A stretch of DNA of 64,000 nucleotides from Limnomonas spitsbergensis (Eukaryota; Chlorophyta; Chlorophyceae; Chlamydomonadales), in NCBI GenBank assembly GCA_037349105.1, contig JAYJMM010000004.1:2879001-2943000 (forward strand), given 5' to 3'. The position numbers and the translations under genes are program-made. Of the stretch, positions 22,901 to 34,312 are shown one piece after another. The notes below the pieces were generated by a model. The model searched no databases and was not told the DNA's origin. It was given only the letters and a program-made list of their open reading frames with translations. The first letter of the stretch is position 1; the number at the start of each line of letters is the position of its first letter.

Positions 22901-23686
22901 GCACTTCACTTTGTTGGTCAGTTTACTGGTTTTCTGTCTACGATATTGATGACTCTGGGTATTGATTTATTGACTGCTTCAGCCAATACCTCTTTGGATA
23001 TTGAGGTCATTGTGAATTTAGCTAGGGATCAGTGGCTTTCCAAAATCTCCAGGGATATGCCACGTACGGCCCTGTTAGTACGTGCTACTCCTGACTCAGA
23101 ACGCTCGGGGTTCAAATTGTTTACGTTCTCTAAGTGGTTCCAAATTAAGCGTGATGTGAAGGAGACTTTCTGGTACAATTTGAGTAAGCCTAATATTATT
23201 TTCGCTGTAGCCCGGTATCGGATGGGGTCGCATTGGCTGAATGTTGAGACGGGGCGCTTTGAGAAACCCTGTGTGCCTCGTAGCGAGAGGATTTGTAGAT
23301 GTTGCAATCTTAAATGTCGGGAGGATGAGCTTCACATGATTTACTGCCCGTTCTATACAGACCTTCGTTTTCAGTTTAACCTTACTTTCCATAATTTCCT
23401 AGAGGACGAGGCTGAGGCCATGAAACGGTACGCAAATGGAGTGCGGGGCAAACGAAATGCAGCGGTTTCTGCATATGTGTTCTGGAAGAAATTTGGATCT
23501 TTTATCTTTCAGTGTATGATGAAAAGAGAGAATCATCTCAAACTTTGCCAAATTTCCTGTCTCCCCCCTAATTCTCTAGGCGGTGCTCAATCGAACTCTT
23601 TTGCACCCACGTCATGTTTTATGGCTGGGGCTTATCCTCTGCACTGTGGGGTTCATTCCCACGCCACCGTCGTGGTTGTGTGCTAG
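19986..23686 (+). pseudogene. LINE family 1 ORF2 (endonuclease / reverse transcriptase), frameshifted
   Basis: Pieces in three frames. Endonuclease: LSWNIGGH near 19995, SGDLNAR near 20420, FDHVPIF near 20845. Reverse transcriptase: KSAGVDGVP (21630), KDDYRGIAVG (21857), GFRHGRG (21975), GVKQGDPLSPLLF (22205), and the catalytic LLYADDLVLF box with YADD at 22335-22346. The C-terminal knuckle CRCCNLKCREDELHMIYC lies near 23296-23350. Frame changes near 20070, 21270, 21660, 21910, 22100 and 22320 and the stop at 20484 show loss of function. Confidence 0.85.
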
Positions 23687-23836
23687 TTGCTTGCCCAGGG
23701 GGGTCACTGGTTTTCGCTTTCTGTTCTAGTGTATCAAGTGCCTGTACCGGTTTACGGGCACATGTCCCATGCATCAAGTGTGATGCTCTGTTGGACTGTA
23801 CAAACTTCATTAACTTAACAGCTGTGCTATAAAGTC

Positions 23837-24208
23837 CAGTCTTCTAGTCTACTTGCATGGATCAAGCTTATGGGGACAAATCAAAGATCAATAATGACAA
23901 ACGTGCACCACAATAGGCTTCCCAGAGCGACGTTTGATATCTGCACGGATATCAGCAGTGTCAGCAAACTCTCCAGATACCTGCACAGTGTCAGCGACCT
24001 CCCCAGACCTGAAGGACAATGGCATTGCCAGTCTTTGTTAATAGTGTGCGACCCAGTTTTTTACACGGACTTCCCGTTGCCCACTGATATCTTTGCACCT
24101 CACTGCCCACTCTGCACCTCATGGCCCACTGATATAATCTCAAAGGCTGGATAACAGATGGAGACATGTTCCGGAAAGCAAGGAGGCTCATGAATTCAAC
24201 GATCAGTC
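23837..24208. other. spacer between two LINE copies
   Basis: No gene seen. It contains short internal duplications (CACGGATATCAGCAGTGTCAGC followed by CTGCACAGTGTCAGC; CACTGATATCTTTGCACCTCACTGCCCAC repeated in variant form). Confidence 0.4.
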
Positions 24209-25095
24209 ATGTTGCGGAAGATCAAGTTCCGCGTGGGCAATCGCAGCGAGGCCGAGAGCATAGTGTATGGGAGGATTCAGTTGGCAGGCAAGGGTGTCAC
24301 CATCTGGGATGATATGTCCCCTGCAGAGTTGTCGGCACGGCATGAGCTCTGGCCCAAGTTCCAGTTTGCCAAGGAGATGAAGTTGAGGGTGTTTTTCACG
24401 CGTGCTCGGCTCTTTGTCGATGGGGTGGAGGTGGCCGCATGAGTTTTTGCTTTCATATGTCAGGTTAAGGGGGAGTCTTGACTTGGGATGACTATCACCT
24501 TGATTATCACAATTCCTATCTCTGGTCCATGTGTTTGTATCATCGTTTTTGAATCACTAATTTAACATTGAAATGGCTCACTTACAGAAGTTTCACACAC
24601 TCATCTCAATAATTTGTACACACAGGTCACACTTTTTAAACATTTAACTCACTTAAGTTATGTGTCACACAGTTTCATACATATTTCACACATTTTAAAA
24701 CACTTAAACACACTGAAGTTTCGCTTACACATCACACAGTTTTTACACAGACTCATAAAATTTCACTAAAACTTTCTTGTTTCCTTCTCAATTAGAATCT
24801 AACGCTGTCCCTTACGACACTCACCTGTCTTTCCTAGTAGGAGGCGTCCAACCGAACTCTTTTGCACCCACGTCATGTTTTATGGCTGGGGCTAATCTGC
24901 TGCACTATGGGGTTCATTCCCACGCTACTGCTCGGTGGTTGAGTGTTGGTTGCTTGCCCAGGGGGGTCATTGGTTTTCGCTCGCTGTCCTAGCATATTTA
25001 GTGCCTGTACCGGTTTACGGGCACAAGTCCCATGCATCAAATGTGATGCCCCGTTGGACTGTAAAACTTCACAAAACTTCACAAACTTCACATGT
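24209..25095 (+). mobile_element. internally deleted LINE family 1 derivative
   Basis: A 78-codon ORF1 C-terminal fragment (24209-24442; LRKIKFRVGNRSEAES...) is followed by about 390 bases rich in CACAC/TTTTA runs and then by the family 3' tail (24836-25095), with the whole of ORF2 missing. The tail ends in repeated AAAACTTCAC, as expected at a LINE 3' terminus. The preserved ORF1 frame without ORF2 suggests a deletion derivative rather than simple 5' truncation. Confidence 0.6.
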
Positions 25096-25304
25096 TCGAC
25101 TCGTTCTCCAAGACTTTGAGGTGTCCGAGCCATCAAATTTTACTCCGCCCTCCTGAAATACTCCGCTGCGAGGTTGTGCATCCTGAGGCAAGCACACACA
25201 CAAATCAGGCAACAACGTCAGTGGCAGCACAACAAAGCTACCAGGAGCAACAGGCTCAGGCCCTTGCAAGAGGCAGTAAAATGCTTAATTGCCAAAATGT
25301 CCCC

Positions 25305-28300
25305 TCACTTTTTCTTAAGCGCCTTCAGTGTGTATTCATACGCCTGCCCCCCTGCTTCTCTCGGCCACAGGAATGCCGCCCAGTGCTTGGCCAACGCCAG
25401 ACGCAGCCTCTGCAGCTGATCTTGGTCGTAAGCACGCAGCAGAGGCACGATGTTTGGGATGTCCTTGACCCGGAGCCGGACGGAGAAGTCTTCATAGGGG
25501 ATGATATCCTCAAAAGGCTGCCAAACATGATCCTGAGGGGATGCGGCAATTGGGGGAAAGGAAGGCAAGCTGTGAGGGGCTGCTGCAGCTTTGATCCGTT
25601 AAGCTCCCATTCTCGAGGCAGTGAGACAAGACAAACGCCTAAAAGATCCCATTAGGCATTCAGCCTCCTGTCCAGCTGTACAAGAACATTGCCACGCATT
25701 CTCGGACCTCATTGGTCATTCCGCTTGCCTGGATCACGACGGGGATGCAGCCATGTGTCACAGCGATGGGCAGGCGCAGGCCCCAGCCAAAACCGTAGGG
25801 AGTGACGCAGAACTTGGATTCCAAAAACAGCTCGTCATACCTGCACCACAGCATGAGGGGATCTAGCATGACGACAATGCGCTCCTCCTGAATCAGGACG
25901 GGGCACATCACATATGTCACCCAGTTCAAAACGCATGGCACCCGAATTCCCCCCCCTTCATCCGCCTCATCGCTTGTCAATCACGCAAGGTGCCCAACCC
26001 TTGCCTCTGTTAAAGGAACTTCAGCTACAATTCAGGAACAAAAACAGCCTGCTGCCCCGGGTGGGTGGGCGAGTGCATCACAACAGCTATTTCCTTACCC
26101 GCTCATAGGCCGGTCCAGGTTTGATCTCTGTTAGCCCAGTGGTGGCAGCCCAGCAGCCAACAAAAGGAGGCCTGCTTCCGAATAAAACAACCAACGCTAC
26201 CTCCCCTCATGCTAAGCGCACCGAGGCGCTCCCTTCCCAAGGTGCTCCCTTCCCCTCCCTATCCCGAGGCGCCCCCTTCCCTCATGCTAAGCGCACCGAG
26301 GTGTAGTCCCTTCGACCACGAGCACATCTGAGAAGTTCTGGCTGTGGAGAGTGGTGTACAGAGCCTACACACCAGAGAGCAAGCAGCGGCAGGGTCGGAC
26401 CGAGGTAGACGTGATGCTGACAAGGAATGTTAACAACCCAAGGGCAGAGCAGGCGTTGGCGAAAAAATAAGGTGCGTTGAAACATGCGTGCACACTCCAG
26501 ACTAGATACACATTTCCAGCAGTTGAGGCGGTCCCACCCACCTGTCCCACCCATCTGTCCACCCACCTGCCCCACCTACCTGTCCCACCCACCTGTCCCA
26601 CCTACCTGTCCCACCCACCTGTCCCACCCACCTGTCCCACCCACCTGTCCCACCCACCTGTCCCACCCACCTGTCTGGCACCTCCGCTGTACTTGAGGTC
26701 TTTCATCTGGACACCTCCAGCAAAGAAGAACAGCATTTTCCGAGTCCTCTTGTCGTCCCCATTAGCTTTGATGACAGTCTGCAAAGGAAACAGCGAGACA
26801 ATGTAAATTTGCAGACAGCCGCTCTGCATCCAGTCGTTCATTCGGAGAAGGCTGTCCAACCCTCAAGCGAGGTAGACAACACCTCACAAGCCCCATCCTC
26901 TGCACGCCTATTTGTGCCACAACCACCATCCAAACTCACCTTGAACAATTCCATGCTGTGCCCTTCTTTTGGGAAAGCGTTGTGAACGACGGGTGGTGTG
27001 ACGATGTCTCGCTCAGGCAGCAGGCAGGCATAGTCCGTATTCAGCTTGGTGTTGTGAGGGGGATTCCTCCAGCTCACATTCGAACCGCTGAGACCAAAGT
27101 GAACAAGCTGCGGCAAGCAGAATCAGGCACGTCTGCAGCATCAGGGCGGCTGTAACGATCCTCATAGCCTAAAAGGCCGTTACCTACACTAGGATATTTT
27201 GGTCGAAATGGTAAGGATGCGCTACAGCGACACTCCTTTCAGCGCACACCAGCCAACTTTGGTGGAACTGCCGGAATGCCGAGCTGCCACAAGCAGAGTC
27301 ATCACTTGGACCAGAACATGACCGCTGACCCAAACTTGCTCTACTGGCCCCCCTGGCCGTAGGCCATGATGTAGCGCAAGCGCTCTAAAGTATGCGGTGC
27401 AGTAGGCATGGTAAGTTCTGATCGTCGACATCAGTGGACAGCTGAGCTGACCCACTCAAAAGACGGAAAAACAGGTCCTACAAGATGCATTCACTCTATG
27501 AGTCGGCCGTATCCTGCGGCATGTCACCCGCCTCCTCCACCCCTTGGGGATCTGGAATGGGCGGCAAAGCTTGCGTGTGTTGACCATAGGGTCGCTTGAC
27601 AGGTTCACACTTATTCACACCTTGATCGGCTTGCTCATCAGATCGTCGGGTAGGAAGCAGGCTCCTTGGTCGCCTGTCATCCACCAGAAATGATCCTTGC
27701 CCCCTAGGAAGTGGACAGACAACCAACATCATCGTCTTTGTAGGCATCAAGGGCCGGCCAGAAATGATCCTTGCCCCCTAGGGAGTGGACAGACAGCCAA
27801 CATCGTCATGTAGGGAGGCAACAAGGGCAGACCAGTTCAGCTCGGCAGACTAGCACATTCACAGGCAGGGTTAACACCAAAAAAATACTCGAATCGTGAT
27901 TTGAGCTTACCACTCACCTGTCCTATTCCAGAAAGGAAAATCGTTGGATATGAACTTGACCACCTTCCGCATGTGGGGCAATGGGTTGCGAACGTTCCCA
28001 ATATAGAAGTACAGCTGCATATACGCAACCGTCCCACAGGTTGTGAGGCACACACAAGAGTATGGTTGCAGGTTCACGGGCTGCAGTAAATGATCCAGCG
28101 CAATGGGTTATGGGTCCACATGGCAGGGAATCGGGGGATGGTGATTCTCGTCTTAAGTCCGTGTTTCATGGTGTGCCTACTGGGACCTGGTGAGTAACAT
28201 GGGATTCTTCCATGGCAGCTGGAGGGGTGGGACTCCGTGATTCCAGATTCCGTGAATCCTCCAGGAATTCCGGATTCCGAGATTCCGGATTCCTCCGGGA

Positions 28301-30866
28301 TTCCTCCGTGGGATTCCTCAGTGGCAGCTTGCTAGAGCTGGCACTTGGTACTACGGTGGTGAACCCTGAACTCGGTTCCAGCTTACCAGAGCGGGTATAA
28401 AGAACATGTTGGCTTCTTGTGGGTTCTCCGTCCTAACGGTCCAGTCCTGAGGGGCCAGGGGAAGCCATGATCAGTTGTTTTCCCGTGCACCAGACCACCC
28501 TGAAGGCGCCGCCAGGTGGCCACCACAGGGCCGATTGGGACCAAAACTTGACAGGCCTACGGCCATTGGCGCCAGCAACAGGGCCTGCTGCACCAAGCCC
28601 TGAGGTCTGCAGGCTGGTTGGTGGCTGAAGCACCATGAAATGAACAGTGACCGCGATTGGCGCCACGCACGAGCATCCGAAGCCTGGTCATGCCAGCAGC
28701 TTCACACAAGCTGACCATGCCGCTTACTAAGACCCACCTGCAGGAAGTATCGAAGGAAGTACTCGTACGCTGCATACATATCGTCCCTGGTGTAAGCGCC
28801 ATCGTTATACTCCCCTGCAGCCGAGTAAGACATGAAGTCATGGAGACAAAAGAATCATGCACAGCTCGCTGCTGCACGCTGCAAACATGACGATGGATGC
28901 AAGTTAACTCTGGGGCTGGGACGGCCCGCTGAGCTCCTTGGGAAGGCATGAAAGTACCGTATAAGTATCGTATAGGGACTATGTCAACATCATGCCGTTG
29001 AAGTGCCCTATAAGGACATACTATGCAAGTACTGTGGAAGCACCGTACCATACAGATACCTCGTTTTAATGCTAAACCACGTTCATATGAAATGCAACAA
29101 CTGATGGCACCCACCTGGAAACACAATGTCCGAGGGGAAATCGTACATGTATATGCGGAGCTTGGTCCTGATAAAGGCAGCGGGTGCGCGGTTAAGTATG
29201 GAACCTACTGTACAGTGCTGACACATGAGACGACACTTCACACACATGCCCCAGAGAATCTACATTTCAAACCGTGTTCCTGTTTTTGTGACTCAGCTCA
29301 TGTCAGCTGCAATCCGGCCTCCAGCACTGCTTCTTGGGCCACCGGCTGGAGGCCGGATAAGGCCCGATCCCAAGTGAACCTTACGCAGCCACGTGGCGGC
29401 CTTACAAACGTGACCTTGTGGCCAAAACAGAACCTCTGGATCCTGGTATCAAACCAGTTATTATGTTTCTTACCTTGATGGCAATGCCTTAGAGCCTGGG
29501 GCAAGAGCATATGCTTTTGAACGCCCACAGCCCATGCCCCACCAGCCCTGGTCACAGTGGCAGAATCCACTCCTGCATTTGCCGTGGCCGCCACAGGTAG
29601 GATCAAACCAGCATGCCCCCTCAGGATCCTCCTCTTCACAGCCGTCGCCCTTGAAACCCTGCAAAGCGTTCAGAGCTTTAAAATGAATGGACAGGAGGTG
29701 TCATGACACAGAGAATGTACGGACTTAAATAGCATTGTGTCCTTGAAGCGTGTACACCTGCAGCCCAACCTACCTTTCGGCAAATGCACCGGACTCTTCG
29801 CTCTTCATTAGGGCGAGTGGCTTCAATGCAGGCACCCCTGTCTGAGCACCCCAGGAGGCAGCCATCCATAGGAATCACTTTCTCGTCCTGTGATCGTGAG
29901 AGCATCCACTCCCTGCGGAACGGATTATTTACAAAGTCAGAGACACAACAGCCTATGAAAGTAATGCTGCAACTCACTTTTTCTTGTCCAGCCGGAAGCT
30001 TTCCTCGGGTTTCCCATAAGGCCAACCGGACGGCCCTTGCCCTGGCATCTGGTACCAGTCCACATCGCCCGTATCATTTCTGGGAACGATAGAGACCTGC
30101 TCCTCCACCGGACGGTCTCGGAATGAAAAACAATGGGCCTCGCCTATCTTCATTCCCAGCTCGTGATCACAAATATTCACATCTCCGGCGCGAGAACGAG
30201 GGTCGGGGCAATGGAGCCTGCATGTCAGGGGAGCATGAGCCATCAAGTGGTCTCATCCCACAGTTTGTCACCTGATCAACACTAGGCTCTGCAGAGGTTA
30301 GGCAAATACACATGGATGCAACAATCTATCAAACATGATTGTTTAGAAGAACAGGCCAATGATCGATGTCAGGGAGGGTGCATGCAAGCTCACAATACGC
30401 ATTGCTTGTAACATTCACAGTTCTTCGGCACGAGAATGCCGCATGACGGCATTGTAGCGTTAGGTGATGTTGCAGGTGCGTCATAGCACAACGTCAGGCG
30501 GTCCACCTCGCATTCAGCCCCTGACACAGGAGTCAAGATTTCGGAGCATGAGAGGTGAAAAACGTGCATGGCAAGGCAGCAGCTGCATTGAAATCGGTAT
30601 GAGGTGAATTCACCTATTCTGGGCCATGGGCACTCGCAGGTCCCATATTCTTGGTTACAGTTCCCAAATTTTGTGCATCCTGCTGCGCACTCCAACGGGA
30701 CGTGCACGTATACGTTGAGGCTATGATTCATATGAAGGTCTGGTGTGTTCGACTTGTCACTCCCGAGTGCGCGGTGGGCATGCTTTGCCCCCCCGGCAAC
30801 GTGTGCAAAAACATTAGTGGCCAGGATAACGACGAATATTGGGAGCAAAAGGCTGGGGGTCGGCAT
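25305..30866 (-). CDS. exostosin-like glycosyltransferase (GT47) with EGF-like modules
   Basis: Exons (minus): 30866-30614, 30520-30394, 30217-29978, 29912-29774, 29658-29474, 29167-29115, 28814-28738, 28446-28387, 28014-27918, 27703-27621, 27107-26940, 26778-26671, 26364-26297, 25840-25729, 25532-25305. All phases match; 665 aa. Residues 1-21 form a signal peptide (PSLLLPIFVVILATNVFA). Cysteine-rich EGF-like modules span about 60-310 (CTKFGNCNQEYGTCEC; CGGHGKCRSGFCHCDQGWWG). The exostosin domain begins near 316 (LRIYMYDFPSDIVFP), passes ENPQEANMFFIPAL, HFWWMTGDQGAC, KRTRKMLFFFAG and YSGGARQALY, and ends with YDELFLESKFCVTPYGFGWG and HGCIPVVI (about 553-590). By family it is a Golgi or secreted inverting glycosyltransferase building wall or matrix glycans; the substrate cannot be read from sequence. 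Intron 13 uses a GC donor (CAG|GCAAGC, 25728). The exon at 28446-28387 sits among repeats but fits frame and motif exactly. Confidence 0.88.
26533..26671 (-). repeat. 13-bp minisatellite made of 5' splice-site-like units
   Basis: On the gene's strand about 11 tandem units of CAGGTGGGTGGGA, some CAGGTAGGTGGGA, start exactly at the exon 12 donor (exon ends 26671). Each unit carries CAG|GTGGGT or CAG|GTAGGT, a close match to the donors used elsewhere in this window, so the intron begins with a row of candidate 5' splice sites. Confidence 0.9.
28440..28625 (-). repeat. copy of interspersed GGCCGGTC-type intron repeat
   Basis: The minus strand reads GGCCTGTCAAGTTTTGGTCCCAATCGGCC then TGGTGGCCACC, matching the family described at 38979. 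It lies in the introns flanking the short exon 8 of the glycosyltransferase gene. Confidence 0.55.
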
Positions 30867-31055
30867 TCTTCGAGATCACCGGCAAAGATTGGATCTCCCT
30901 AAAATAATCATAGCGGCATATGGAGGGCAAGTTTTTATTTGAATTCACAGCACAGCACACAGCTGCTTCCCCTCGTGCTGTTACCCGATGATAGATCTGA
31001 GCCCTAAATAAACCAAAGCCCCTACCTGGCCCCTACCCACTGACTGCCAGTTCCT
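30867..31055. promoter_or_regulatory. upstream region of the glycosyltransferase gene
   Basis: 5' flank of the minus-strand gene that starts at 30866. No motif recognised. A SINE begins at about 31068. Confidence 0.3.
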
Positions 31056-31067
31056 GAGTTCATGCCC

Positions 31068-31275
31068 TATCATATTTGGATGTGGGTATGGCTGCACTGT
31101 GAATAGATTTGCTGTGTTCCATGTTCCTGTTCCCTCACACAAGAGGTTGGCATGACTACACCATGGTCCTAGTTGTGCATGGTAAGGTACCGGGAATTGA
31201 GCTTGCCAATTCCCACCAGCCCCACGCGGCCAAGCATTCAGCAGGGCCCAGCTGGTATGCAGCATGCTAAGCAAG
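31068..31275 (+). mobile_element. SINE copy (body and tail)
   Basis: Shares GGGTATGGCTGCAC, CCCTCACACAAGAGGTTGGCATG, CACCATGGTCCTAG and the tail CCACGCGGCCAAGCATTCAGCAGGGCCCAG with the copies at 47770 and 57165. The tRNA-like head seen in those copies is not clear here. Confidence 0.7.
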
Positions 31276-31943
31276 TAACACATTGCATGTTCTGACACCC
31301 TACATGGCACAAACTGCACATGGTACTAAATTCTTTATTAATTCCATCCTCGGGGTGGCAGCCTGAGATGGGCATCATGCTCCCCCGCCCTCCTCCTTTC
31401 CCTCCTCTTCCCTAGTTCATGGCAGGGTCATCTGATCCAGGGCAAGATTGGACTTAAGGGGAGGGGTGAAACTGGTTAATGACGTCAACCTCTGGTTGCA
31501 ATCGGTAGTGTCTTGTGTTCTTTTTGCTTGGGTCACCTATTCATTTTAGTGCACCTACCGGTATTCACCGCGACAATACTGTGCTTAAATTTTAAGCATG
31601 GTCTGGGACCCTACTGTCCCCCCTCCCAACGCCTTTTTCTTCTGCTATTTTCAACCCTATATTCCCTTCAATGCTCTAGCCTACACTCTTGGTGTCCAGC
31701 ATCCTTGGGGGCGGCTTTTAAGGACATCATGACACACGGCCCTACTGCTGAGCGGCTGCTAGTGGGGTCTTCAGCCTGTGTGTCTCGCCCACACCTCTTT
31801 CGTCCCTCCATTTCGGTTATTTTGCAATCCACTGCTCCCTCTCTCCCTTGCTGAAAAGTGGCTTGCCATGGGGCCTGGTGCCCTGATTCCACCTGGGCAT
31901 GAATTCTGGCTGGAGTATTGATGCTTAACGCAGTACCATGTGT
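31276..31943. other. intergenic, no gene seen
   Basis: Pyrimidine-rich plus strand with no credible coding or RNA gene. It borders the 3' end of LINE family 2 at about 31944. Confidence 0.4.
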
Positions 31944-34312
31944 CAATGACATAACACCTCTGGGCCCTGCTCAAAAAGGCTCGGCCGCGTGGGCGCCCAA
32001 CTATCTCGTTGGAAGAAAAGAAACTTAAGAGGGAAAGGAGGAGAAGAAAACAAAGCAAAGAAGTACCCCCACCCCCAAAGGAAAAGGCAGCACTAAGTAA
32101 ACCTTGCCCCTCTCAAGCGTATTCCCCAAGAAGGCAAAGAAAAACAACAAAACTAGTCCTCAACAAAGCGAACGACGTCCTCAACAAGCGTCAGGGCCTC
32201 CCATCCAAGCCTGCCCTGGTACAACTGTTGAAAGTCTGTGGCACCTTTCGGGGGGCCTGTCCAACCTCTCTCCCTAAGCCTCTCCTTCACGCTAGGGCAC
32301 TGGAAGCAGACATGCAGCGCATCCTCCACATGCTCGCCATCTCCCCTTGCCCAACACCGTTGGCAGCACCGTACGTCACGCTGCTGACCGCTGGGCCGTC
32401 CTCGAGTGTCAGCTGAGCTGACGGCGCCGAGCCGCAGCCTTAAGTTCGTGCGCACGCAAGCACACTCCCTTCGACTGGTGCGGCCCCTGGCCGCAGTAGA
32501 CTGAAAGCAGGTGCGGTAGGCCGCCGTAGACCGGTGTTCAGTGGCAGGATCTCTGGGGTCCCCTCTGCCAGCTGCATCCAGCTACGCCCGCTCGTATACT
32601 TCATCAACTAGCGCCAGCACCTCTGGGACAGGTAGCGGCTGTAGGTCAGTCGCTGTCTGACGCAGTTTGGGGATGGCTGATCCCAGCTCCAGCTCGTCCA
32701 AAGCACCTAGCAATTCCCTGCACCAATTGCGTCCTCCGGTGCCCTGTCTGACAGCGAGCTCCATGTCAGCCGCCATGGCTGCAGCCATGAGTGGGCTATC
32801 TCGCTGTGCTGCTGGTGCGACCGCGGCGTTGTAGAAGCGAAGCACATGCTGCCACCAACTTCGCTGTAACGGCTGGATCTACAGCTCCCTCATGACCCCC
32901 CACCTGGCAGCGGACGGAGGTAGCCCTGCAGCCTGGCGCAGATTCTGGAGGAAGCTGGACTGCTTCTTGCTCTTGAGGCAATGTCGCGGCCTGAGGTGAT
33001 CGGTGGCCCACACCACATCACCGTAGTTGGCCGCAGGCGCTGCATAGACAGACGCCAACCGGATGCGTGTAGGCAGATGATGCCTGAGGCGCATCTTGGC
33101 GGCCATGCGGCGGACACGCTGCAACGCGGCAGCCAGAGGCCCCTCTCTTCCTTGCATGGCCTTCCTCATGCTGCCGCTGTGGTGCTGGATGATGCCCAAG
33201 AACTTGAATTCTTGGACACGCTTCAGCGCTATCCTATCGGGGCTGTACACGCAATGATGGGCTGATTGCCGGCGCTGCGCTGCTAAGCGGCTGCCAAACT
33301 CCAATATCTCTGTCTTGCTGACGTTGACCTGGAGCTGTTTGACCGCCGCATATTCATGCAGGGCATCTAGCCTGTGTTGCAGCCCTGCCGGGCTGCTGGC
33401 TAGCAGGGAGAGATCATCAGCATATAAGAGGCACCTGAGTCTTCGCCCCGCCCCCAGCACAATGCCCTCTGCCGGGCACTGGGCTGCGATCTTGCCCGGC
33501 ATATCGCTGAGATAGAGATTGAAGAGGAGGGGGCTGAGTGGGCAGCCCTGCTTGATACCTCGGGTGCTAGGCACAGGGCCAGTGCTTTTATGGCCGTCTA
33601 TGAGCGTGTAGACTGCACCTTTGTAGAGCGCTTGCACAGCGCGTAACAGGCATGCAGGCATGTGAAGACGCTCAGACAGGTGCTGCCATAGCTGCTCGTG
33701 TGACACACAGTCATAGGCCTTGGTAAAATCCAAAAAGGCCAAATGCAGTTTGCCACGGCCCGCAGCTGCCCGTTGCGCATGGACTGCATGCCTCAAAAGA
33801 AAAGCAGCCTGGAGCGTGCTACGGCGCTGCTGAAAGCCGAACTGTTCAGGAGGGATGTGCTCATGGAAGCGTGCCCACTGATCAGCGACGGCGGTCAGCA
33901 TGCTAGCATACAGCCGGTACAGCACGCTCATGATGGCAATGGGCCAGTAGTTACCTGGGTCAAAGGGGTCGCCCTTCTTGTAGATGGGCTGAATTCTGAC
34001 AGGCTGCCATGCACTTGGCATTCCCCCCCGCACCGCCATCGAAGTCATCCACTCTTCTAGCATGTCCCTGATGACATGCCGCTGCTCCCCATCGGAGGTG
34101 TCGTCTACCACGGCCAGCTTGATGAAAGGAGCTGCCATGCCATCCAGGCCCGCCGCGGTATGCACGTGCATGTGGGAGACAGCCTGGTCAAAGCAAGAGG
34201 CTAGCTGATCGGCAGACATGCCCATGTCATCATGCTGCGTGCTGAGAGGGGACAGATTGGGCTGTGGCGCTGTGGGAGAGGGGGGCGAGATGGCGGTAAA
34301 CTGCAGTACCAT
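31944..34312 (-). mobile_element. LINE family 2, 5'-truncated copy
   Basis: Minus-strand order: RT frame (34312-32879), thumb/linker pieces (to about 32582), zinc knuckle CCQRCWARGDGEHVEDALHVC (near 32380), a short 3' UTR and the tail GGGCGCCCACGCGGCCGAGC...AGCAGGGCCCAGAGGTGT at about 31950-32010. No endonuclease is seen, so the copy is probably 5' truncated. The 3' UTR plus knuckle end is the unit tandemly repeated at 34895-35750. Confidence 0.8.
32879..34312 (-). CDS. reverse transcriptase domain of LINE family 2 (uninterrupted frame)
   Basis: A 477-codon open frame with all RT blocks: AAGLDGMAAPF, QPIYKKGDPFDPGNYWPIAI, EQFGFQQRRST, LAFLDFTKAYDCVSH (first catalytic Asp), GIKQGCPLSPLLFN and LLYADDLSLLAS (catalytic YADD near 33413-33424), then KTEILEFG. 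The frame ends at a stop after GVMREL; the next pieces (33011-32582 and 32455-32153) are in other frames. The RT core is therefore intact but the protein is not. The first Met is probably not the original start. Confidence 0.75.
   Translation of the reverse strand: MVLQFTAISPPSPTAPQPNLSPLSTQHDDMGMSADQLASCFDQAVSHMHVHTAAGLDGMAAPFIKLAVVDDTSDGEQRHVIRDMLEEWMTSMAVRGGMPSAWQPVRIQPIYKKGDPFDPGNYWPIAIMSVLYRLYASMLTAVADQWARFHEHIPPEQFGFQQRRSTLQAAFLLRHAVHAQRAAAGRGKLHLAFLDFTKAYDCVSHEQLWQHLSERLHMPACLLRAVQALYKGAVYTLIDGHKSTGPVPSTRGIKQGCPLSPLLFNLYLSDMPGKIAAQCPAEGIVLGAGRRLRCLLYADDLSLLASSPAGLQHRLDALHEYAAVKQLQVNVSKTEILEFGSRLAAQRRQSAHHCVYSPDRIALKRVQEFKFLGIIQHHSGSMRKAMQGREGPLAAALQRVRRMAAKMRLRHHLPTRIRLASVYAAPAANYGDVVWATDHLRPRHCLKSKKQSSFLQNLRQAAGLPPSAARWGVMREL

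Larger units (their letters stand above)
19266..23830 (+). mobile_element. decayed LINE (non-LTR retrotransposon), family 1
   Basis: Order: ORF1 (to 19934), APE-type endonuclease, reverse transcriptase, cysteine/histidine knuckle, then a 3' tail (about 23580-23830). The tail recurs at 24836-25095 and 43060-43215, which marks the family's 3' end. ORF2 is broken by several frameshifts and stops, so the copy is inactive. The 5' boundary is not certain; ORF1 is taken to open at 19266 or the internal Met at 19431. Confidence 0.85.
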
